A stretch of 64,000 nucleotides of DNA from Leptodactylus fallax (taxonomy: Eukaryota; Chordata; Amphibia; Anura; Leptodactylidae), in the NCBI GenBank assembly GCA_947044405.1, contig CAMRHE010000355.1:682001-746000 (forward strand). The letters are read 5' to 3'. Below the pieces are notes generated by a model. It saw nothing but the letters and a program-made list of their open reading frames with translations, did not search any database and was not told the DNA's origin. Both the position numbers and the translations under genes were made by a program. Shown piece by piece: positions 48,044-58,889 of this stretch. Position 1 is the stretch's first letter. Every line of letters begins with the position of its first letter.

Positions 48044-49190
48044 TTACCCTTTACCAGGAAAAAAAAAAATATTAAAACTTTTCTTTTCACTTTATGCTTT
48101 TCCATCTTAGTAGATAGTATGATGTTTATAGCATTTTGCTTGAAGTTTTTTTTTTTTTTTTTTTTTTTACTATAGTAAGACTTGGTTCAAATAAAAAGAT
48201 AAGAGAATTTCAGGCTATAAAAATCAGCACATTTGTTGATTATTTTATGCAGTAGTACTGTATGTAGATGTCCAATATTCCCATTGTATTTTCCTTGAAA
48301 AATCTCACAATTTATGCTGTTCTCTGTTCCAAATCATGGGAGATGAAGGATGTGGGCAATTAGCTGCTGTAGGTAGTGTTGGCAGATTGCCGGCAGCAGC
48401 CGCCAGTCATTAGCATTACTACCTGAGCAAAGTTTTCAGGATGAGTTGCTGCAGGACCTTTTCTTGCTGTGCTCATCTGAACGCTTCAACCTCTTGTGCT
48501 CAAATGCCAGGTGTTGGAGTCGGGAAAGTGGTCTGTAATTAATAGACATCTTGATTTCCTGAAGATTTACTTGCATCAAGTACTCTAGTGGTTAAGGTAA
48601 TGGGTAAGGGAGGAAGGCTAAACCTGAAGAGGCGTGCAGGCTCAGCTTCTGTGCCTCTCACAATCACTTCAGTACATGTATGTCAGGTTGTGGGAAGGAG
48701 ACCTTTCCCCTGGCTCAAAACTTTTGGCCATGACTGTATATGCAAAAATATAAGTAGTATTAGTAGTAGTATATGTAGAGATAAAGGAGGAGATTTATTA
48801 ATATTTGCTCCTGTTTTGATGATCTCTGCTTCAAAGGAGAGGATACATCTAATTTATGACAATTTATAGCAAATTTCCAGTTTACGACTTTTTCCACCAC
48901 AAAAGTGTTGTAGGGGCATAATAAATATGCCCAACAGAGTTTGCCAAGATCCCAAAAAATGCAGATGCAATTTTTTTTATAAAATATAAAAAAAACAAGA
49001 CAACATTATTCACCTGTTAAATTCACCATTTGCTCCAGCGCCAATGGTCTCAGTAGCTATCTCAAGGTACTTTCCAGAATCATTGCTGCAGCCAGTGACT
49101 TAGTGATTAACCAATAGCTGGATAATTATTTTTTTTACATATTACATTTTCTGCTTCCATTTGTGAGCTTTTGAACAACATCTTTTAACC
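48044..49190. other. No gene seen
   Basis: Contains a 23-T run at 48,146-48,168 and, at about 48,712-48,740, caaaacttttggccatgact then gtata, which matches one end of a Tc1-type element; no partner end seen. 48,780-48,900 resembles the tttatgaaa/ctccttt repeat-like words near 30,900. No coding signal recognised. Confidence 0.4.
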
Positions 49191-49421
49191 CCTTAATGAC
49201 TGGGTTTATATGGATCTGAAAGGGGTTTTCCCATCTCAGGGTTTATCCTTCTCTCTTGGCTCCTCTTCTCAGGTTTTCAGATCAGGCCAGCAGTGTGGTT
49301 GTGCGTGTTGTAAATTGTAGTTATCTCTAGCATTACATACAGAGATAAGAGGCACCCATCAAGCACTTATCAGGGCTCAGCAGCTGAGAACATTTTGCAT
49401 AGAAAGCAGGAGCATATAGTT

Positions 49422-51315
49422 CAGGGGTCGGCAACCCCTAGCATGTGTGCCAAGAGTGGCACGCGTGGCATATTTTGCTGGCACGGCAGCCAGAACGGGA
49501 ACTTCATGTATTAAATGAAGAGGGAGCGCCCCTTCAGCACTCTGCTACAGCAGAGGTATAGGATGCTCCCCCTTTTCCTGCTGCCCTCCCAGCCCACCAA
49601 TGAGAGGGGGTGAGGAAAGCCCAGAGGCGGAGCTCATCATTACAGCCCAAGGATCCTGCCTGGACCCTGCTGCTATAGTGATGAGCTCCTTCTGCATTCT
49701 GCAAAGGCTCCCCGAGGAGATGAAGATGGAAGAAGGCTCCTGCCAGCAAAGTGAAAGTAAAAAAAAAAAAAAAACAACAGTTACATGCTGGGGTTATTAT
49801 TCCTATTAATGTCAGGCATTTGGGGTTATTAATTTAGTTTTAGCAACTTTATGTGACTCACATTAATAGAAGTTAACCCCATCATGTCCCGCACATTAAC
49901 CCCTGTGTGCCTCACATAGTTACTAATATGTGAGACATATGGAGGTACTAATGAAGGACCTCAATGATGAAAATATTTACTTATTACCTCCATATGTCTC
50001 ATATCCATAACTTATGCGAAGCAAACGGGTTAATGTGAGGGACAAGATAGGGTTAACTGGTATTAATATGAGGCACATGGAGTTGCTAAACTGTAATGCA
50101 CATGACCATACTTTTTATCCACAACTGTGGATAAAAGTACGGACCTATACATTTCAATGGGCCCATACACACAGCCATTCTATTTGTGGCTTTGTCTGGG
50201 CCAAATTGTAGAGCTGCAAATTATGGAGCAGGTCCTATATCTGTCCTATACATACCCTATGTATATATCTGTCTGCATTTGTGGCCCTATCAATTTATTT
50301 TTAATGTATAGGTCATTGAAAACCTCATCCGTGCCATTTGTGTGCAGAAGGCCTAAGGCTGAGACCCCACGTTGCGGAAATGCGTTTTTTTGTTGCAGAT
50401 TTTGCTGTGGTTTCTTGAGCCAAAGCCAAGAATGGCTACAAAAGGAATGGAACATATATAGGAAGTTCTTATACTTCTCCCTTCTGCTCAATCCACTCCT
50501 GGCTTAGGCTCAAAAAACCGCTGCAAAATATGCAACAAAAAAGCTGCGATTCCACATGGCCCCATGTTGCGGAAACACAGCTTTTTTTTTTTTTTTTTTT
50601 TTTAGATTTTGTTGCGATTTTTTTTGAGCCAAAGCTAGGAGTGGATTGAACAGAAAATAGAAGTACAAGAGCTTCCTATATATTTCCCATTCCTTTTGTA
50701 GCCATTCTTGGCTTTGGCTGAAAAAAAACGCAGCAAAATCTGCAACAAAAAAGCTGTGTTTCCACAACGTGGGGCCTTAGCCTTAGGGTTTTTCTTTTCG
50801 GGTGGTGACACACTGTGTACCCAGGTGTGGCTATAGCCAAATCCAGTTCCCAGGCACCAGTGCTGTCACTTTGGGGTAAGTGTGACACCCATTAATTCCT
50901 GGCAGGGGTTTTCCTATTAATGCACCGCCAGGAATTAAAAGTGGCTGAAATGAATCCGCCTTTTACTTACAGAAAAGTGAAAGTACCGGCGGCCGGGGAG
51001 TGGATGCAGCATCCAGGTACATAGTGTGTCACCATCCTACAGGTGTTACCGCACTCTGGTCCCAGTCATATACATTTACCACTAGTTGTGGGTTACTCAT
51101 GTACTTACTTTGATTCTAATGGAAAAGTACAGGTGTATCAAGGCAAATAGCGGTAAACGCACGTGACTAGGCGCACAGTATGAGATCACCCCTATGTTAC
51201 GGTTTGTGGCATATGACTTTAGTATAGGGGTCGTCAGCCTCGGCACTCCGAGGACCTCATCTTTTATTTTTTAATTTAAATCGGCACGCCGAACATAAAA
51301 GGTTGCCTACCCCTG
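49422..51315. mobile_element. hAT-type nonautonomous element
   Basis: Left end caggggtcggcaacccctag; right end, reverse complemented, caggggtaggcaacctttta. Flanking octamers atatagtt (49,414-49,421) and atttaggt (51,316-51,323) agree at 6 of 8 positions. Subterminal ggcacg words occur at both ends, as is usual in hAT elements. No transposase frame. A second inward-facing end (taggggtcgtcagcctcggc at about 51,226) means the last 90 bp could be a separate tiny MITE. Confidence 0.6.
50348..50793. repeat. Inverted dimer of foldback MITE (family A)
   Basis: The first unit (50,348 to about 50,560) has ctaaggctgagaccccacgt, caagaatggctacaaaagga and ccactcctggcttaggctc. The second (about 50,556-50,793) has the same marks in reverse order and strand: gagccaaagctaggagtgga, cccattccttttgtagccat and ccacaacgtggggccttagc. 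A 23-T run sits at the junction side (50,581-50,603). The two units share one end. Confidence 0.7.
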
Positions 51316-51505
51316 ATTTAGGTGATCAATCCCAACTAGAGAGGTGATCTGAAAACTAAGCAATGAACTGTAAACACTGCGGAGACCTACTGAGCAGTAG
51401 CTGGCAAGTGGCGCAAGATAGATAAAGCAATGTATTGGGCAAAACACTTCCATCAGCATAAGCTCCAATTTAAATATGATTCAGGAGATCGGAATACCCC
51501 TTTAA

Positions 51506-51816
51506 TGACCATGCATTTTGGTTTTCCATCTTTACCCTCCAAGAACCATAACTTTTTAATTTTTCAATATATCTAGCTGCATGAGGAATTGTTTTTTTCT
51601 AGGATCAGTTATATTTTCAATGGCACCATTTTAGAATATATATAACTTATTGATTTATAGCATATAACTTGGCATAGCATATAACATGTTATCTTTATTC
51701 TCTGCGTCAATACAATTATATAGCTATAGGAAATGTATAGTTTATTTTTCTGTTTTACTATTTACATATAAAAAACTTGCTTGTCACCATGTTATGAGAG
51801 ACACAACTTTTTTTAT
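51506..51816 (+). repeat. Fragment of a TTAA-type frog repeat body
   Basis: aatgaccatgcattttggtt, ccaagaaccataacttttta and gcatgaggaattgttttttt are the ordered words of a very common amphibian repeat that starts ccccttaatgacc. It continues the terminus seen at 49,190, so the T2/hAT composite interrupts it. Confidence 0.5.
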
Positions 51817-51836
51817 TTAAAGGGATTTTCCGTCCC

Positions 51837-52713
51837 TGTGATGATTCCGCTTAAATATGGCTATAACTCAGAGCTGTATTTTGATCTCTGGGTAGCGTAT
51901 TTCTCTCTCAGTTCTCTTTACTCATAATGTGCACAGCCTACTCATAGATATATTTCCAATAGTGGCCGGACTGGAACAATAGGGCTTTGTATCCATCCCA
52001 GCAGGGCTCCATTGTATTCCTACACAGCCCTGAGTGATCAAACAAACATGCATTGGTCAGCCTGAACTGGTAGATCAGACATGGTTGATAACAACATTGT
52101 ATCATTTCACTTGGTCTCAGCTCAATACAAAGAATCTGGACTTGAGTGCGTTAGTCAATCAGACTTGCTGTCGCCGGTGACCTCATTCTGGGAGGTGGCA
52201 TAAAGGGTATATAAGATGAGGTAAGAGGTCAGTGGGTGGAAATTGTGCTGGGACTACAAGAGAACACTATGAGGAGTTTTTACAGACAGACTACAGGATA
52301 TTACAGACAGACCACTGTGAACAGCATGCAGGCTGGATTGTTGTATTAATGCCACATGCTAAGAAGCCTCCACTGGTTATTCGCACATGACAGAGCATGT
52401 GTGAGTGTTGGATTATAGAGCCACATCAAGGAGATGCGTGGTAAAGTAATTTCACTTTTATGCCCTTTTATTTTATTGCACTGTATCTTGTAACTAGTAA
52501 CTGTTAATGCTTGCATATATCTACATATCTGTTCTGAACTGCATGTGTTAGATGTTAATACCGACCCATTTAGGGGTTAATAAATATATAAAATTTAGAA
52601 AGCTTGTCTTGTATTTATCTTGTGGACCCAACACTATTTGGCGGTGAGTGTGGTTTTTAATGAAAAACCAGGTGTGGGCCAACGCGGTGTTGGCGCACTG
52701 AGGATCTTTCACA
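51837..52713 (+). mobile_element. Solo LTR (plus orientation)
   Basis: The 877-bp LTR runs from TGTGATGATTCC to GGATCTTTCACA and is flanked by a perfect 5-bp duplication, gtccc, at 51,832-51,836 and 52,714-52,718. A TATA-like gggtatataagatgagg is at about 52,206-52,222, and polyadenylation-type aataaatatataaaat at about 52,579-52,594, so U3, R and U5 order can be guessed. It is homologous to the minus-strand solo LTR at 14,846-15,710. It inserted into a T2 MITE that starts TTAAAGGGATTTTCCGTCCC at 51,817 and continues after 52,718. Confidence 0.87.
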
Positions 52714-52779
52714 GTCCCCAAATAAATTTTTCATACTGATAACCTAACTACATGATATCACACCACAATGTGTTGTTTT

Positions 52780-54190
52780 TACTCACCTTTGGTGTGGCAA
52801 CTGGCTTTTTTCACGTTTTTTTTTTTTCCATAGACTTCTCCATTGGAAAAAATAATGATCATCATCTGTAAACAAATAACGGTCCGCCTCATTCCCTGCC
52901 TGTGAAATATGAAGGCCCCAATCTGCATCCGAAGGAAAGTCTTCCTCCTCCTTCTCCAGTCCGAGGAGTCGCAGGTCCTCCATCACAATGACCCAGAGTC
53001 AGTTTTTCATCCTCCTGAACTTCCTCTTGCACTAACCCAGGGCAGTGATCGTGATCAAGAGGTGGAAGCTGTTCTTCAATCGATTGTTGCATGAATGTGT
53101 TTCTTGTAAGACCTGAGGGATGACATTACTAATCGTGGAGTTGTTTCTGCTGACAAATTTTGGTGACCTCAAAGGGCTTCAGAAGGTGGCACTCAGGGTT
53201 CCCTCATAAGCCTCCATTGGCAGATTTCAAAATAATACATTGTCCCTGTGGTTTGCTGCATGCAATAATCATTAACGGCCTTCTGCTGCTCACACAGATA
53301 CTCCAGCATGTGCAATGTGGAATTCCAGGGATTTGTAGCACTACAGATGAAACCGTGCAAGGACAGGTTGTTTTATCGCTGTAAGTAGACAAGGGTGTTC
53401 ATAGCTATATACGAATGGCTGAAATACACAGACACTTTTCTGGCCATGAATAGTGCCTCCTTTAAACCACTGTGTGCATTTATAAAGTGGTGCACCACCA
53501 AATTTAGCACATGTGCCATGCAGGGAAAAAAAAATTTCTGCCCAACTGCTGTTCAGCAACAGTATTCATGCCATTGTCGCTGGTAACACTTCCCAGTTGT
53601 AGCTGACAGGGAGACATCCAGTAGGATACTTTTTGCATGATACAGCAGAGCAGCTCCTCTGCTGTGTGGCTTCTCTGATCCATGCTTATTAGCTGTAAAA
53701 CTACAGTGAGGCAGAACTGGAGAAGGTGGATGAATTACACCTTGTATTGGAACTGGGCCTATACAAACAGAGTGGTGTCAGCACAAATTGAATGCACCAG
53801 AAGCAGCTTGGTCAGGGGTGAGTTAAGTTTCTGAACTGCCAAATGACAGGGCACATATTGCTATTTCCTGGACACACATTCCCTTATGGATGCCTGACGT
53901 TGGACTTGAGTAAGAGGAAGTCATCATCAATAATGTCATAATCCTCCTTGTCTCATTTTTCTGACTCTTCATGGCCATGATATTCTTGAACACCCTTGTA
54001 ATCCCTACCAGCACAACTACTAGTAACCCACCCACTGCCACTACAGCCTCCACCACCAACAGTCATGTCTTTTACCACTGCTTCCTCCATATCCAAAAGA
54101 TACTGACTGACTGTTTTCATCCATCTCATCAAGAGGAGGAAGAAAAGGAAGACTCGGACTAGGAGCAATATCTTTCACAGAAGTTGCCAC
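52780..54190 (-). pseudogene. Fossil hAT transposase (ZBED-like)
   Basis: Conceptual minus-strand translation in shifting frames gives hAT landmarks. TSDNGMN lies near 53,570 and a CMAHVLNLVVHHFINAHSGL-like word near 53,460-53,520. MARKVSVYFSHS is near 53,430, NPWNSTLHMLEYLCEQQKAV near 53,260-53,330, and LLKPFEVTKI near 53,160-53,190. An acidic stretch follows (EEQLPPLDHDH, near 53,060). The WNST...LL.LKPFE order is the core of hAT-Ac-type transposases, which are dimerising RNase H-fold enzymes. Stops and frameshifts are frequent. The N-terminal part above 53,600 is hardly recognisable. Confidence 0.65.
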
Positions 54191-54510
54191 ATCACTCCTA
54201 GTCAGATGCAAATTATAATAAGGGTGAAATGTGTTGTTGCCAGGAGCTCAAAGCTGAATGGGACCTAACAGCAAGCAATTGCCCATTTGCCCCATTATAA
54301 TCCAACCCTGCAATCAACTGTATCGGCATACGCTGATACAGTTGATTACTATTGTGGGGCACAAGAGTCTATTGGAGGTGAGTATTTATTTTTGCAAAGC
54401 TCACATGATTCGTCTTGAGAATATTCATATTCATGAGGTTTTGTTTAGACTCAACACAACTGAAGCTAAACTGCTATTATTATATTCTCGGGTTTCTTCA
54501 GACCCCAGAG
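54191..54510. other. No gene seen; short hairpin
   Basis: Holds the inverted pair caatcaactgtatcggcata / cgctgatacagttgatta (54,311-54,346), 15 or more pairs. Otherwise no signal. Confidence 0.4.
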
Positions 54511-54512
54511 TA

Positions 54513-55601
54513 CAGTGGGTACGGAAAGTATTCAGACCCCTTTACATTTTTCACTCTTTGTTTCATTGCAGCCATTTGCTAAAAGCAAAAAAGTTCATTT
54601 TATATCTCATTAATGTACACACAGCACCCCATCTTGACAGAGAAAAAACAGAAATGTAGATATTTTTGCAAATTTATTGAAGAAAAACTGAAATATCACC
54701 TGGTCATAAGTATTCAGTCCCTTTGCTCAGTATTGAGTAGAAGCTCCTTCCTTTTGAGCTAGTACAGCCATGAGTCTTCTTGGGAATGATACAAGTTTTT
54801 CACATCTGAATTTGGGGATCCTCTGCCATTCTTCCTTGCAGATCCTCTCCAGTCCCGTCAGGTTGGATGGTGAACGTTGGTGGACAGTCATTTTCAGGTC
54901 TCTCCAGAGATGCTCAATTGGGTTGAGGTCAGGGCTGTGGCTGGGCCAGTCAAGAATGGTCACAGAGTTGTTCCAAAGCCACTCTTTGTTATTTTAGCTG
55001 TGTGCTTAGGGTCATTGTCTTGTTGGAAGGTGAACCTTCGGCCCAGTCTGAGGTCCAGAGCACTCTGGAGGAGGTTTTCTTCCAGGATATCTCTGTACTT
55101 GGCCGCATTCATCTTTCCTTCAATTGCAACCTGTCGTCCTGTCCCTGCAGCTGAAAAACACCCCCATAGTATGATGCTGCCACCACCATGTTTCACTGTT
55201 GGGATTGTATTGGGCAGGTGATGAGCAGTGCCTGGTTTTCTCCACACATACCGCTTAGAATTAACGCCAAAAAGTTCAATCTTCGTCTCATCAGACCAGA
55301 GAATCTTATTTCTCATAGTCTAGGAGTCCTTCATGTGTTTTTTGGCAAACTCTATATGAGTTAAATATGAGTATCACAGCAAAGGGTCTGAATATTTATG
55401 ACCATGTGATATTTCAGTTTTTCAGTTTTTCTTTTTTAATAAATTTGCAAAATATCTATATTTCTGTTTTTTTTTCTGTCAAGATGGGGTGCTGAATGTA
55501 CATTAATGAGAAATAAAATTAACTTTTTTATTTAGCAAATGGTTGCAATGAAACAAAGACTGAAAAATGTAAAGGGGTCTGAATACTTCATGTACCCACT
55601 G
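54513..55601 (-). mobile_element. Tc1/mariner transposon with internal deletion
   Basis: Ends cagtgggtacggaaagtatt and, reverse complemented, cagtgggtacatgaagtatt, flanked by TA at 54,511-54,512 and 55,602-55,603. At 1,089 bp it is about 500 bp shorter than an autonomous Tc1. The deletion, near 55,370, removed the start of the transposase gene. The family differs from the one at 42,820. Confidence 0.9.
54727..55358 (-). pseudogene. Tc1 transposase, N-terminal deletion
   Basis: Enters at FAKKHMKDS near 55,355, then an in-frame stop, then [20 protein letters not shown] from 55,316 with the first catalytic Asp. [17 protein letters not shown] and [19 protein letters not shown] follow. A frameshift near 54,962 is followed by [20 protein letters not shown] with the catalytic Glu, ending EGASTQY at 54,727. 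The helix-turn-helix DNA-binding domain is absent, so no active enzyme can be made. Confidence 0.9.
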
Positions 55602-55752
55602 TACAATTTGTTGAGGCCCAGGGGAGGTGACTAAATATAACAAACAGTGTTACTCAACTCCCCTGGGTTGCGGCGCTGGTTGCTGCCTCTTCGGCCCTCT
55701 TCCGGCATCCTAAATTATATCAGGGACCGTTGTGGCTTATAATTGGGCCTGA

Positions 55753-56811
55753 GTGGTCATCATCCACCTTCTGCACAGGGCTCTGTCTCACCTGGAGAAA
55801 CCAGGGAACATGGTGAGAATAATGTTCTTTGATTTCTCCAGTGCTTTCAACACCATACAGCCCAGGTTACTGGGAGACAAGCTGGGCCTTGCTGGAGTGG
55901 ACCACCACCTCTCCAACTGGATCCTAGACTACCTCACAAATCGACCTCAATACGTGAGAGCCCAAGACTGTGTGTCAGATACCGTGATCTGTAATACGGG
56001 GGCACCTCTGGGTACGGTTCTCGCCCCTTTCCTCTTCACACTGTACACTGCAGATTTTAGGTGCAACTCGTCTAGCTGCTACCTACAGAAGTATTCTGAC
56101 GACTCTGCAATAGTAGGTCTCATCACAGACGATGATGACAGGGAGTACAGAGAACTGAACTGGGATTTTGTGGACTGGTGCCAGCGGAACCACCTGAAGA
56201 TTAACGCGGGGAAGACCAAGGAGATGGTGGTGGACTTTCGGAAAGGCAGATGCCCTCCTAAACCAGTGGACATCCTGGGGACGGGCATCGAGATTGTGAA
56301 CACCTATAAGTACCTGGGTTTGCTCCTTAATAATAAGCTGGACTGGGCAGATCATATGGAGGTCCTGTACAGGAAGGGCCACAGCAGGCTGTACCTGCTA
56401 AGGAAGCTGAGAGCCTTTGGAATCCGGGGGGCACTTCTTAGGACTTTCTTCAACTCGGTAGTGGCATCAGCCATCTTCTTTGGAGTGGCCTGCTGGGGGA
56501 GCAGTATATCAACCAGGGACAGAAATAAACTTGACAAGCTGATTAGAAGGGCCAGCTCTGTCCTGGGGAGCCCACTGGACCCAGTGCAGGTGGTGGGTGA
56601 CAAAAGGATACTGTCCGTGGTGAGCTCCATGCGGAAGAAGAAGTCCCTTCCCATGCATGAGACTGTGATAGCGCTTGGCAGTACTGTCAGTGACCGACTG
56701 CTCCACCCTAAGTGTGAGAAGGAGCGCTATCGGAAGTCTTTCCTCCCCACCGGGGTTAGGCTATACAACCAACACCGATCTAAGCAGAGATCAATACACA
56801 CAGAGAACTGA
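55753..56811 (+). CDS. Rex1-like reverse transcriptase, C-terminal 352 codons, open
   Basis: Reads IIHLLHRALSHLEKPGN, then MFFDFSSAFNTIQP (RT motif A), GAPLGTVLAPFLFTLYTADF (motif B), YSDDSAIVG (motif C, catalytic YSDD at about 56,091-56,102), HLKINAGKTKEMVVDF and YKYLGLLL. The thumb and the C-terminal region conserved in Rex1 follow (RAFGIRGALLRTFFNSVVAS). The frame has no stop or shift over 1,059 bp, in contrast to all other LINE copies here except the end of the Tx1/L1. The first codon listed is GTG inside the truncated ORF, not a real start. It ends at TGA, 56,809-56,811. Confidence 0.85.
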   Translation: MVIIHLLHRALSHLEKPGNMVRIMFFDFSSAFNTIQPRLLGDKLGLAGVDHHLSNWILDYLTNRPQYVRAQDCVSDTVICNTGAPLGTVLAPFLFTLYTADFRCNSSSCYLQKYSDDSAIVGLITDDDDREYRELNWDFVDWCQRNHLKINAGKTKEMVVDFRKGRCPPKPVDILGTGIEIVNTYKYLGLLLNNKLDWADHMEVLYRKGHSRLYLLRKLRAFGIRGALLRTFFNSVVASAIFFGVACWGSSISTRDRNKLDKLIRRASSVLGSPLDPVQVVGDKRILSVVSSMRKKKSLPMHETVIALGSTVSDRLLHPKCEKERYRKSFLPTGVRLYNQHRSKQRSIHTEN

Positions 56812-57000
56812 AATATCTTTCTGCCTGTTAAATCCCCCCCACCTCTGCTACTTCTTATCTTTCTGTCTACTATCAATGTAATGCCTCTCACCTTGGAACA
56901 TTCCTGTACATGTTGTATTTGTATCTGCTTATCTTATCTTTGCTGCTGTAACTCACTGAATTTCCCCATTGTGGGACTATTAAAGGACTATTATTATATT
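55753..57000 (+). mobile_element. Rex1-type LINE, 5'-truncated
   Basis: Starts inside the RT coding region and runs to a 3' end with cactgaatttccccattgtg, ggactattaaagg and an att-rich tail, typical of Rex1/Babar elements of the CR1 group. The upstream 55,610-55,750 is unrelated GC-rich sequence. No target duplication was found. Confidence 0.8.
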
Positions 57001-58529
57001 ATGTGGGTCAAACCGTCAAGTGTGTGTGTGTGTTTTTTGCATAATGGTATTTTTGTGTTTATTTTTTTTTTAAATCTAGTGCAAAAAAAAAAAAGCTTAA
57101 CAAAATGAGATTTGGCACCCAAACAGTGACTTGGCTAGTCAAAATAATGTAAGACACTCCATGGACAGTCACAGACTACAGAGGTACGCTGATGGCAGTT
57201 CTGACACTGTGGGTGGAATTTTTCAACGTATCTATAGCAATTGTCTGGTATAAATAAGTGCTAATCCTCTGCGCCTCGCTTGCCTCTTTCAGTAAATGAG
57301 GGCGGAATGGACTGAGGGGGGTGTCTCGGCCACAAATCTTTATTATAACACACCAGAAAACTTGCCTGAGTTATTAAGTGAAATCTATGCATGTTCCTGA
57401 CTGGCACAGATTTCCATTCTGGCTGGAGTCTCTTGATAATTCAGGTGTGCCTCGTACCGGTTGGGGCCGTCACAGAGACCGCCAAAAAATCAGCGGAGAA
57501 GAAAGTCTTGCATGGAGGATTTTTTTCTCCATTGCTTTCAATTTCAAAACTGCGGACAGCTGGTGAACCCCATTATAGTCAATGTCTGCCTAGCTCCCAT
57601 TGAAACCATTGTTTTAACGGGGTGGATCGAGTCCTCCTCTCTTCTAATTCTCTAGTACTGTAGCAATATTGGTGTTTTCATTCGGTATCACTGTACTGGC
57701 ATTGCTAGCTGCGGTGGCTGAGCTCTTCTCTTCATGCTGCTTTCTCACAAAATGGCTCATTTCTCTTGTATACTGATATGACATCATCAATGTGACCTCT
57801 CCACCCACTACTCATGATTAGCTGAGAGGTTGTCAGGTGATGATGTCAGAAGCCCACCTAGGTCACACAGACCATGTGGTCCTCCTCTCCTATGCTCTTC
57901 TACCTCATGTTACATATAGTATTGGTCTTGTAACAGGTTCCTCTGTGAGGAGAATCACGAAAGTTTTGGTTTTCGTTAGAAAACTTTTGGAAAATTTGGG
58001 TCGAAACTGGTTTGTTCCAGACATGTTCATTCATTCATCTCTAGTAAAACATTTGTAGCTGAATTATGTGATTTCTCTTTACTTACTCTTCCTTTATTTT
58101 GGGTGTACATATGGTATATTTGTTATATTTTACGTTGCGACATCTCTACATACCTATCATCCATGTAATAGTAGTATTTTTATTGTTTGTGTTCCAATTC
58201 ATTAGATGCTAATGTACTTTTTGTTTCTACCACAGTGGCATCTATAAAGCATATTATTGCTTTGTTTGTCAAGCTGGTTGTGAGCTGCCTTTGTGTCCTG
58301 ATTATTATGAATATTAATGACATGTTGTGCCTGCTGATTGAGGAAGCGGGACTTTGCATACATTGTTATAAAGTAATTTAGAATAATCATGTGTTAAATA
58401 GACCACATCACCTGCACTGAACACCATAATGTAATTCTAACTACTGTCAGAAGATGGCAGTATTTTGATTTAATGATGCTGTATTTGGCATTGTGTAACC
58501 GTAACAGTGTTTTACTGTCATTTTATATT
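57001..58529. other. No gene seen
   Basis: A short (gt)n run is at 57,019-57,031. 57,400-57,620 shares blocks (cattatagtcaatg, tttctccattgctttcaatt) with the MITE at 34,963-35,210. No recognisable coding. Confidence 0.4.
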
Positions 58530-58757
58530 TATTTAGCTTACTTTATAGCGCCAACATATTCCACCGATATTGTCAACATTGTCCCAAGTAGGGTTCATAA
58601 TCTAAATTCCCTATCAGTATGCCTACAGGAGTGTGGGAGGAAACCGGAGTACCTGGAGCAAACCCATGCAAACATGAGGAAAACTCCATGCAGCTCCTTG
58701 GCTGGATCTGAACTCCATCACTGCAAGGCAATAGTGCTAATGTGCTATAATGTGTTA
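58530..58757 (-). repeat. L2-type LINE tail (minus)
   Basis: On the minus strand it reads ctccggtttcctcccacact, ttagattatgaaccctactt, gggacaatg, ggtggaatatgttggcgcta, then taaataaat. This is the end of a LINE tail of the kind at 7,230-7,412 and 21,550-21,690, preceded by the widely dispersed cggtttcctcccacac module of lower vertebrates. Confidence 0.65.
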
Positions 58758-58835
58758 AAAAAAAAAAAAAGTCACAAATTTTGAAAAAATTTGTACTTCC
58801 GCAAAAAAATTGACTTTTTTAAAATTACAACCATG

Positions 58836-58882
58836 TATAACACATTAGCACTGTTGCCTTGCAGCGATGGAGTTCAAATCTA
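58836..58882 (+). repeat. Inverted fragment of the same LINE-tail module
   Basis: acattagcactgttgccttg then cagcgatggagttc matches the minus strand of 58,700-58,757 in the opposite orientation. An AT-rich 80-bp spacer with an A-run lies between the two copies, so together they form an imperfect foldback. Confidence 0.5.
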
Positions 58883-58889
58883 ACTTTTT

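Larger units (their letters stand above)
49217..51505. mobile_element. T2-type MITE enlarged by a nested hAT element
   Basis: The left end, gaaaggggttttcccatctc, is complementary to the right end, gagatcggaatacccctttaa, with the intact TTAA at 51,502-51,505 and a mutated one on the left. Only about 205 bp at the left and 190 bp at the right belong to the MITE; the rest is the hAT element. Just before it, 49,190-49,216 (ttaaccccttaatgactggg) is a TTAA-repeat terminus, and the body of that repeat resumes at 51,506. Confidence 0.65.
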
